From positions 67,001 to 131,000 of the forward strand of contig JBAMJV010008513.1 of assembly GCA_037951105.1 (NCBI GenBank): a stretch of 64,000 nt of DNA, in the 5' to 3' direction. The translations under genes were made by a program, and so were the position numbers. The notes under the pieces are model-generated. The model had not been told where the DNA came from. It ran no database searches and worked only from the letters and a program-made list of their open reading frames with translations. This document shows positions 33,601 to 45,600 of this stretch, one piece after another (the first letter of the stretch is position 1; each line of letters starts with the position of its first letter). This DNA comes from Echinarachnius parma. Its lineage: Eukaryota > Echinodermata > Echinoidea > Clypeasteroida > Echinarachniidae.

Positions 33601-36600
33601 TAATATACCGGTCTGAATTCCCTTTAACCTCAAACTTGTACAACTCAAATGTACTCGCATTACACCTGTGACAGCTTTAAGGAGTTATTCAATAAAAGGA
33701 TTATAATGCAAGTAAGTAGTATAATTTCACAGTCACAATGAATGACAGACCTTTGGTTCAAATTACTCTGAATTGTGCCTAAACAACATGATCATAGTTT
33801 TTTTCATGGTTTTAAATGTTGCTTCTGCTGTCGTCCTGACATTTTGTGCAAAAATCCTCACACGCTAGAAATACACTGTATAATTATGCGAAATGCCACT
33901 ACAACGCACATAATATGCGTGTACGGTACCCTGTGATTGTACAGAACACATCAGACATGTTAGCTCTGTAATGCTATCCTAGCGATGACTGGCTGCTTCG
34001 AATTAGGGATATAGAGCGCTTTGGGTCAGATGCGTACTATTGAAAAACCCGTGCAACAGATCGATGATGAAACCACGTGACACAGAGATGGAGAATACAT
34101 AATACGAACCTCATCACCATGGTAACCATTGTTGACATATGCATGTAGCGACCAGAATACGCATCATCCATCATCATGCTGCGCTTGATGTACTCATGCG
34201 TCTCATGCGAATAATAGAAACAGTAGCAGAACGTGAGAACACAAATCAAGAGCAGCGCCCACGCAGCTGACAACAGTCCAGCTAACAATCCAATATTGAT
34301 ATTGCTTGCTTCTACGTGTTAGACCTATTCCCGAGTAAGAAAATCAGCAAAAAGGATTACATGTAGTAAATATTGCTGAAACTGCTTATCTATGAACAAC
34401 ATTGGAGACTGTTTTGCAGATAATACTTAAGTCGAATTAACACTAAGTTGTACTTAAACATAATGGATAACCAATTGTTTCTTTGTAAAATTATTAAACG
34501 AGTTTTTTAAACAAGCCTAACACCTTGATACAAATCGCTATCATTTTCTGTTTTATCGAAGAAACTTTAAAGGGGTAGTTTAGTTTTGTTAAGTGCTGAA
34601 CTTTAGTAGCCAAAACCTGCACAGTAAACATTATAAAACTAATAGTTATATAACTTCCACCATGCTCGAAAGGTATACAAAATTACAACGACTAAGTAAA
34701 AAAACCCATTATCATTCAAAAAGAGCCATTAAAACACAAGAGGGCGCCTTTTTTAAAAAGGCATTGGTTTCAACCATTTTGCAATACAAAATTATGCATG
34801 TGATGTTACTATTGATATACTGATTAAATAGAGAGATCATCAACAACTATTTAAAAAACGCCTTTGAACATTTAAAAAAAAATGCAAGCATATTTTTTTA
34901 TAAAAAAAAAAAATCATTCTAATTATTTGGGCCAAAATAATTATAAGATCAGATACATTTATTGATATTGCAGCACGTTTCTGGGTCGATTTTGACCAAA
35001 ATAAAGTGTATTTCTGCCATTGAATTGCATGTCCTCTCAAATTCGACACTCAGTTTTTTATTACCCTCACAAAAATTGTGATGTGCAGCGCCCTCTCTAC
35101 CAAAACTAATTACCCCTTTAAAAGTTGATGCAAATATTGTTGAAAGTTTCAAAACTTTGCATTTTGACTTGTCTAAAGATTGTCATTTGGTCAGTGATGC
35201 GTGCAGATTGAAATGAAAAGAATACTTACAAATTATGCTGGGAGGATGACTCTACCAAGATTATCCTGAAACCCATCATTAAATGTCCATACTTAAAAGA
35301 CAACTTACAATCGTGAGACATTTTGTCTGACTCACTCTGTAATGTGCCAATATAGATATATTTTGTTTAAACTAAGCACTTGAACATAAACAAAATATCA
35401 TACTATTTACCCAGAAAGACTACTTTCCCAAAGATAGTATTTGACTGAATAATACTTTGACTTGTCCTTACCATGGGTGACAGGAGCAGATGTGGTCACG
35501 GTAGTCTGCGGTCCAACTTCTGTTAATAAATGAGGACACAGTTTGGTATATGTTTCATATTCAGTTTATATTTCACATGTATTTAAACAAGAAGATCTGA
35601 AGACATACGTGTAGATGATTTGTAAAATCATATCTCAATGTTCTGTCGCAAAAGAACGACATTTGTATGGGAATGGATTGTTAACGAGCTCATCAGCCCT
35701 ATATCAAGCTAAATCCTAGTCACACTTAGTGTAGTAAAAGGGATCTTACAAACTCGCTTGATTTCATTTGATTTTAATTGAATTTACTTCTGCACATGAA
35801 TACATAAATACTACACACTTTAGGGTGTGGTTTTTCAAATTATGTACATTGGAGAATTTCATAATATATATTATAGTTATCATAGCCATTACAAATAGTG
35901 AGAAATACATATATTGAAATATAACTTATCTTAAGTATGAGCTTTGTTCTGTTTTTTTATCTTTCAAATTTATCTTCATGTTTCATTCTCATAAATACTT
36001 GTGATCACTTCAATTATCTCGTCCATCGCCACTCAATGGGGTGATCAAAATGAACCCATACCCTCAATACAGTATCTGCCTGGTAGGACTTCTGGGTAGA
36101 GATCGTGAAACCGTTTGAAACACTGGCAGGTATAGCCCACCCCAGACTCTTCGATGCAGAAGCCATTTTCAGAGCAATCATTCGTCGTTGACTCGAGCAT
36201 TCAAAAACATTGTTCGGAATGTCTGGAATTGGGAAAGCAAATTGAAATAGAAGACTAAAGTGGGCTAATGTATTCATGAACAGTATTTGTAGAGTCTTAA
36301 AAAACAAACAAATTTAATAGTAATACAATAATAATAATGGTTATTAACACAGTGCAATTGCCGCCAGAATCGATCACAGCGCTTTGCACCATTCTCACCA
36401 TCATCATCGTCACCACCTCCAACACAACCACAACCATTATTATCAATAACGCCACCACCAACATAACTACCATCAACATGCATCACCATCATAATCATCA
36501 CCACCACCATCACCACCACCACCAACAACATCATCATCACCACCATCATCAGCATCACCACCATCATCAGCATTATCACCACCGTCACAATCATCCCCAC

Positions 36601-39600
36601 CACCATCACCACCACCACCACCATCACCACCACCATCATCATCAGCACCGACACCATGAACATCATGACTACCACTACCATCATCACCATTATTAAAGGG
36701 ACTTAGTAACATTGTCCAAGTCCTGAAAATAAATTTCCCTTTTGTTACAAAGATATGTACGATCGAAGTATTCAGAAAAGACAAACTCCGGGCGAGTTTT
36801 TCATCCCTGTACAAAGTGAATGCAGTGAGTTAGTGAATATCACCCAATATCACTTTGCATTTTCGCTCATTACTTGGCCATGCAATGTCCATTTGACTTG
36901 AAATTTTCACCCAATACCCTGTGGACATATGAGATAACAACACTATACATTGCATCAACCATTCATCACTTTTTGCACATGTCAACAAAGTTACTAAATC
37001 CCTTTTTAACATCACTATCATCCTCATTATTATTAGAAGCAGTTGTATTTTGTTTTATTATTACCTGTGGCATTGATTGGTGCGGGGGACAATAGGAGAT
37101 CATTGGTGTCAGCTAGGAGATGTCCATTGGTTTCGTTACTGTGTCCCTGCAGGGTGCTCTGTATCGTGGATGCATCTCCTGCAAATGTGTCTTCAGTGTC
37201 TATCTCCATCTCTACTCCCAGACTGCCAGAGTAAAAGCGCAACACGACGCATGCGAGTACCCCGTCAACACCTTGCACCGCCTCTATTTTACAAACCTGA
37301 AAGCACATTGACAAAAACATTTATTAAAATTAATTTTAAACAGACAACACAAGTAATCGTCATTGGCTTCGCGGCCGAGATCTTAAGGGGGGGGGGGGGG
37401 GGGGGCGGCGGCATATTTGGCTCCCGGCTGTAGGAAGATTTTAAATATGTTAACATCGTCGTGACCAGGCGGGCCGGAAGCAGTTTTGGCAAAACCTATA
37501 GGGGCTCACGATTTTGTGTGTGTAGGGGCCTATGCCCAACAACACTCACAGTGGTGCCAACTTTGAGCCAGATGTGAGAGTGAGACATTGCAAGGAGCGA
37601 AGCGACGAATCCCGAGTTAGCGTAGTGACTGAGCGGGGGGAGGGAGTGGGAGGGGGGTGTCCCCCTCCCACGGTAGGGAGCCTTTGCATTTTTAAAATTT
37701 AAATTGTGAAATCTGGTGCTTGTCTAGATAGGAAATTCGGGCTTACAGTGACTGTATCTGGGAAAGCATGTTATGATTTGATTGACGAGAAATATATATT
37801 TTCACGAAGAAAACAAATAATTGACACACTAATAAATATGCACCCCAACACAGGGAGCGAATTGACTGAGCGGGGTGAGGGTGTGTGAGGGGTTGTCCCC
37901 CTCCCACGGTAGAGAGATTTTGTATTTTTGGACTTGAAATGGTTCAATCTGGTTTTTACATAGATAGGAAATTCAGGCTTAACATTGGCCGTATCTGGGA
38001 AAGCGTGTTATGATTTGATCGACCAGAAATTTTAAATATATATGGTATACGAGGAAAACAAATAATTGACACACCAATGAATATGCACCCCAACACAAAA
38101 ACAATATTGTATTTATATCTACCATCATACACAGTTTCAAAATCACTATATGCCACATTATGTATGATCCAACAACTTAGCCAATAATTAGTCCCGAGGG
38201 GCGAATCTACCGAGGGCTGTGCCAGAGCCAAATATGGAGGGTGTATCCCCATTCCACGGAGAAGATTTTGCATATACCTAAAATTGTGCAATTTGGTGCA
38301 CGTCACACAAGCAACTAGAGCTATGCCACTGGAACTACGTGGTCCTGTATACAGAAAAAATACTCATCCCAGACCATACACAAGTTACACAACACAATTA
38401 TAAAATCTGTTCGCGCGCGAAGCGCGCAGCGAAAATTGAAAGTGGATGTATAAATTACCTTTTAAACGTTAAAATTAACAAGTCTTACCTCATACAACTA
38501 ATGTTTTCTTTCCCACTCGTATACAGATACACAAAAAAAATAAATAATAATTTCCTAAAACCTGGGAGGGGGGGGGGGGGGGGGGTGGGGGAGGGGATGA
38601 TTTTACATGTCATCCCCCCACCTTGTGAGGTGGGGGGGGGGGGGTGCATCCCCCTCATTCCCCCGTTGTCTACGCCCCTGCATCCAATCCTGACTCCCTT
38701 GCAAAAAATATTAAAACAAATCTGTGCTGAAATTGTGAGCGCGCAGATTTAAAACATTAGCGTGCAGATACATTTTGCACGCTTAAAGTGATAGTTGAAT
38801 ATAGATATAACTTCACCATGCTCGAAAAGTATACACAATTACAAACGACGAGTAAGTAAAACCCCTGTTATCATTCAAGCAGAGCCGTGACAACTGAAGA
38901 TGGCGATATTTAACACATAATTGGTTTTAGCCTTTTTGTCATGGAAAGTTTTGCATTTAAAGTTTGTTAAAATAATGATTAAATAGAGATTTCATCAACG
39001 ACTTCCTACAAACCTATTCTAATTTTTGTCAAAGTAGTCTTCGAGTATTTTTTGAAATTTTTCTAAAAAATCTAAATATCGCCCGTTGATTGCCGGTGAA
39101 AACATTCTGAATACAAATATATTTATGGATATTTCAGCCGTTTTTTTTAACCGATTTTGATAAAATGATTTGTATTCTGTCATTAAAATTGAATCTCCTT
39201 TCGAATTTGACAGTCAGTTTTTCATTATCTCACAAAAACATATCGGGGGGGCACTTCGGGAAATACCACACCACACTTCCTTTAATCTCAGCAGAGATCG
39301 CATGTTAGCTTGCCGCTAGCTAGCTGCAAGCTAGTCGCTGGCTTGCGGCACGCTTAGATTTAGCTACTTTTTGTTGCATTTATGAATCATGCACGCTTTT
39401 GTAATATACACAACAAAAAAGTAAGTTCCCCTAATCAAAATGGCGTCACTTTTTGACAAAAATGTTTTGAGCAAAATAACTCGGCAGGATTGTTCCTACA
39501 CTTTGTGACTAATTTCTGTTTGAAAATGAAGTTGGTCCATTGAGTCACACATGGGTGAGCACACAAAGTGCCAACCTTTCCTTTAATGTGTGCTCACTCA

Positions 39601-42600
39601 TGCATGACTCGATGGGCCAATTTAATTTTCACACATCAGTTAGTCAATAAGTGTAGGAACATTATTTCGCTCAAAACAATTTTGTTAAAACGTTATGTTA
39701 TTCTAATCAGGGGGGACTTACTTTTTTGTTGAGTTTATTCCAAGAAAAATAAGTCCCCCTTAATCAAATAACATAACTTTTTAACGAAACGGTTTTGAGC
39801 TAAGTAACTCGGCAGGAGGGTTCTTGCACTAACTTCTGTGTGAAAATGAAATTGGTCCGTCGAGTCATGGATGAGTGACCACACATGAAAGGCAAACTTG
39901 TCACTTTTTGACTCTTGGCGGTTCAAATCATTTTCACGGAGACGTTAGCCAATAAGTTTAGAAACATTCCTGCCAAGTTATGTTGCTAAAACCCTATTTG
40001 TTAAAATGTTACGCTATTTTGATTAAGGGGGGAGTTACTTTTTTTGTTGTGTTAACATGAGTGCTTCCCCGCTTGGTCGCTTCGTTCCCTCGCAATGTAC
40101 GCAAAAACCAACAGTTCCACCAGGAGATACAACACATGGGTGAGTTTTAGTGTGTCCACGGGCGTTTGATATACCGGGGGATAGGGGATATATCCCCCAC
40201 TTTTTTGCTGCGGGAGGGGGGGGGGGGGGGTGGGGCGGGGGGGGGGGGAGATGGCCTGTACAAGTAAAATCATTCCCAACTTTTTTTTAAAGTTAAATAT
40301 TGTAAAAATCTCACAAAACGCATTTTAACAATAATAATGATAAGGACAATAATGACCATACTTCTAAAGTGATATTTTAAACACCAATTTCGAAAACTTA
40401 TCCACATGGGAGGGGGGATAGACCCTCCCCCAAATTAGTATAGACATGCACGGACGATGTGAGCGTATTTGAGTATGATGTTTGTGTAGGTTCGGTTGTG
40501 TTTGTATGCTATTCATTAAAGCGGTCTAATCACGAGGGCGATGATTAAAGTCATGACGTCTTCAATTTAGCATTATCAAATTTCCTTCCAAGGTATGCAC
40601 CAGATTGCATTATTTCGAGTGAACATTTGCAAAATCTCCCTACCCACTCCCTGCCCTAACCTCCCCGGCCCCGCCCCCCCCCCCCCCCCCCCCCCTCGGG
40701 AGCTTCGCGCCATCGGTCTTGGTCGCTCCGCTCCCTCGCAGTTGTGCCCCCAACCCGTTGAACCCCGCTACACCACTGGATATAAAACAAGGTGTTGCAA
40801 ATAGTACACCCTATGCTCTAGCTATACTTACAGTTTCTTCAATCTTCTGCGCTTTCTCCTTGAAACCAGTGCTTGTAGGATCTGCCAATGTTGCATCATC
40901 AAAGCGAACAGCGATACCATTCATTTCCAAAATAGCGAATTTTACCAAGAAACGCTTAGTCACTATATAAATGGTCCAGAGAGAGAGGGGGAAACAAATT
41001 GAGGGAAAATTTAGTTATCTACAAAACAACTTATATTGATATTAGTGTATCTAATGAACATTACTACCATTAATCAATCTGTTAGAAATGTGTAATACAT
41101 GTACATATCTAAGATTTATGGGTGAGTCTATATCAAATATCCAAAATGTTTCTCTGTAATTATCGTAAACTATCGCTACAATGTTAGGTTTTAGCGTGAT
41201 CCGCCTAAGATGTTAAGTACGATAAGCCTATAGAATACTTATAATAGAGTAGTACAACATTTGACTGTTAAATAACAAGGTATAAAGATTTTTCTCCCTA
41301 CGGCGGATTTTCTACGATTTTGGGAAATCATGATGTCGTACGATGTCTGTGGTATTTTAGAGTAGCAGTCACATATTCTCCGGGCCCCGTGCGATTACCT
41401 TTATCTTAAAATAAAACACAAATCGTACGATTGCCGTAAACACAAACTAAGTGCCTGTTTGGGTGCCTTACGGTACTCTTACGGTGACTACACGGTGTCC
41501 GTACGATTTGCGTGGCCAAATACTCAGTCTCAAAATCGTACGATATTCCAAAAAATGCTGCGATGTCCGCGCTGTGCCCGTACATTGCCCTTGTGGTGCC
41601 CCTGCTATGCTCTCTACGATGTGTCTACAGGCTTACGGCAAGTAAAACATCGTACGATGCATTTTTGTTTTAACTCCGCGTAAAAGGGTGACTAGATTAT
41701 AAATGCATGTTGACTTTTGTTGATCTGTAATAATGAATGCATCACATACTTTTTGACTATTTGATATACACTTTTGTCATTTTTGATATATTATTTGTTT
41801 CTATTAATTGTATTCTACCTGCTAAGCTCCACCCCTAACAAAAAATCCTCCAGCATTTGCTTTTGTGAAATCATAATACCATTCAACCATCGGTTAACTA
41901 GATCAACATGAACAACAGATATGTGCTAACCCACTGATACTGATACCCTTATTGCATTAGCATTGGATATTTTCATTGAAACCTTTCTTTTCATGGTGAG
42001 TGGGCATTGTATAAAACATGCAATGCTATTGTGAACAGTCTATAGGATAGGAATTACCAATGTCTTTTGTTCATCTAGATGACTGATCTTTGAATGGTAT
42101 TATGATGTCATAAAAGTCAACTGCTTCTGGAGAGTTTTTTTTAGGGGTAGAGCTTAGCAGGTAGAATAAAGTAATAGACAAAATATGACACAAATGTACA
42201 TCAAATCGTCAAAAGATATGTAATGTATTCAATATTACAGATCAACAAAAGTCAGCATGCGTTTGTAATTTAGTCACCCTTTAAACAAATTGTTGACATC
42301 GTACGGCGAGAAAAAAAAATGCAACGGCGACCATACGATAGCCACGGCACCTAAAAGTGGCATCGTGCGTGCGCCGTAGCCCAAATCGGACCATTTGCAA
42401 GTGTTTACAACCCATCGTTACCGACTTCCAGTTTTCATTGGAATTGCAGAAAGGAGTGGTGCCAGGTTTTATGTGACTGGCTAGAGCAAAACCCGGCACT
42501 TATCGGTAAAAATCAAAATGTAGATTTTTATACCATTTCACAGGCCTCATCACAAGTGTTCATTTGATGCTTTGTTCTAACTAATTGGTCAATATTTGGC

Positions 42601-45600
42601 AAAGATTTAATTGATTCAAATTTACAGTCATTGGTCTTTTACAAGCATTGCATGCACTTAAATTGCACATTTCTTCAAAACATGAATTACCGACAAGTAT
42701 CATGTTTTGCTATAGCCAGTCTCACAAGCCCATGCATCCCTGGTTATTATAAGGTTAGGTTTGAGAGGTTATTCCTGTGTGAATTAAATTCTTTCCTGCA
42801 TTACTACACATTAGTTTTAACATTATTATTACATTATACTCCCCTATTATACAGTTGTTAACTGGTGGTTAAGGGAAAAGCACGGAATGTTCCACTCCCG
42901 AGGGATTTAAAATGCTATTGAGGGAAGAGTAAATAAGTCCCCAGACGTAGTCGAGGGACTTTTCTTCTTCACGAATTAGCATTTAAAATCCCGAGGGGAA
43001 CATCCCATGATTTTTCCGACAGCAAAGTTAAGAACTGTACGTTTCTTGGATACGGTCTCAAAATCACCAACAATCAGGAAAAAAGAGTATCTTTGTGAAA
43101 CATGATTTTAATGATGAAAATATTGCTAATTTTGCGAATTACCTAGGAGGTATTGATTTTGATTGTATTCTTGATAGTTGTTATGAGGATCCAAATTATA
43201 AGTATTCAAAATTTATGAAAATTTTTGTTGATGCATATGATCATTGTTTTCCCATTAAAAGAGTCAAAATTAAAAGGCGGAACAAACCATGGTTTTCAAA
43301 AAAGTTGAAAAAAATGTGTGCAAGAAAAAATAAGTTATATAAAAAATATGTTAAAAAACCCACTGCTCAAAAGAAAGAACGTTATAATAAATGTAGAAAC
43401 AGTTATACAAAACAAATTCGGGCTGCAAAAAGACAATATTATTTGTCAAAATTCAATACTTTTAAAGGAAATATAAATAAGACTTGGAAACTCATTAATG
43501 ATGTTTTACAAAGAAGTAAAAAGTGCAGTAATTCCTCTGTATTTACTCTCAATGGATTACTTTTGACTGATCCACAAGACATTGCAGAGGGTTTTAATGA
43601 TTATTTTAAAGACATTGGGCAATCTATAGCAAACAAGAATCTTACAAATACAAATGTTCATTACTTCATTTTACTTCATTTTTGACTCAATATTATCCTC
43701 ACACAGCCTTTTTTGTACCCATTACAGTAAAGGAAATTATAGACCACACATTATCTTTTAAAAATGGTAAAGCCCCAGGCTTTGACTCTATTGATGTTTA
43801 TGTTGTAAAGACAATTATACATTTAATATGTAAGCCTCTTTGTAATATTTTTAATTTGTGTCTTGAACAAGGAATTGTCCCAAATGATCTTAAAATTGCC
43901 AAAGTTATTCCCATACATAAGAAAGGACCTAAAGATATTTTTTCTAATTATAGACCTATTTCTTTGCTTCCATTCTTCTCTAAAATTTTTGAAAAATGTA
44001 TTTATTCTCGGCTTTTAAATTTTTTAGACAGACATGATATTTTATCAAACAAGCAATTTGGTTTTAGGGCCAAACATTCAACTGCTCATGCCCTTTCAAA
44101 ATTTTTAGTTCATGTATCACAAGCAATGGAGAATAATGAGATTATAGTTGGCATTTTTTTAGATTTTCAAAAGGCTTTCGACTCTATTAGTCATGATGTA
44201 TTACTTGCAAAACTTCATTATTATGGTATACGTGGCACCACATTAAATTTGTTTCAAAGTTATTTGAGTGATAGGAAACAATTTACAGTGTATGATTTTA
44301 AATACTCCAGTCAGCAACCAGTCTGCTGTGGTGTGCCTCAGGGTTCAATCCTGGGCCCCCTCTTATTTTTGATATACATTAATGATTTGCATTTAGTTTC
44401 TCCATTATTACACTTTTTATTGTTTGCAGATGATACAAATATTTTTTATCAACATAAAGATCCAGATTATTTGATGGAGACTTTAAATATTGAACTCCGT
44501 AAGGTTTGCGAGTGGATTAAGGCAAACAGATTACAATTGAATTATGAGAAAACTCACATTATGGTATTTAATGCTAATAAAGAAAATATTGATAAAATAA
44601 AAATATATATGGATGATAAAGAAATACAGCACACTGATTCAACAAAGTTTTTAGGCGTTATTATTGATAGGGATTTGAAATGGAGGAGTCATGTTTGTGA
44701 TATTTTACGTAAAATTTCGAAAATGATAGGAATCATGGGTAAGCTTCAAGACACTTTACCACAAACTGTTTTGTTATTATTGTACAATACAATGGTCTTG
44801 CCATATATATCATATTGCAACATTATTTGGGGATCATGCAATAAATATTTACTAGACCGTATTTATCTCTTACAAAAAAGAGCAGTACGTATAATTTGTC
44901 ATAAGCCTTTCTTAAGTCATTCTAGACCTTTATTTTTATCTTTGAATATTTTACCTATTTGTCTTTTACATGAATTCCAACTTGGTGTATTTATGTACTC
45001 TTATTATCATAATTTATTACCTATGACTTTTAATAATATGTTTCAGTGCAATAGTGATGTGCATCAGTATAATACGAGATTTGCCTCTGACACTCGATTA
45101 ATATATGGCCGTAAATCTTTTTCAAATTCTATATTTTTATATAAAGGACCATTATTGTGGAACAAACTTGCCAATGACATTAAACAGTGTGCAACATTAA
45201 GCACTTTTAAAAGAAAATTGAAAATGTATTTAATGCAACAAATTTAAATGCAACAGCCCTCCCTTCCGTTATCCTTTGTAGGTATCCCCTTACCCTCTTT
45301 CTATTTCAATGCTCTAGGGTCATCTATTCATAAGTTCTCTGCAACTTTCCTGATGATCCTTCCACTTCATAATTCTTTTCTTTCCTCTCTCTTCTCTTCT
45401 CTTCTTCTTTTTTTTCTTTTTTTTCTTCCATTGTTTGTTTGTTCTCAAACTTACTTTGTACTTATTATTGTAATGATCTATGTAAATTGTATTTGTGTTT
45501 ATATTGTATTTGCATGTTTTTATGAAAGTGGTTAATACAATTCAATTCATTAATTCAAAAACTTATTAGTTACGCATTTAGGGTCTTACAAATTCAGCTT

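Noticed and set aside
36337..36696. His-rich open frame (119 residues) and overlapping Val/Met-rich frames
   Set aside because: These are translations of a CAT/CAC trinucleotide repeat inside a receptor intron. No start context, splice or family support.
38480..38530. GAG|GTAAGA donor preceded by [14 protein letters not shown] as a missing SEA exon
   Set aside because: No usable acceptor AG upstream, the phase would be 2 instead of 0, and the text does not resemble a SEA helix.
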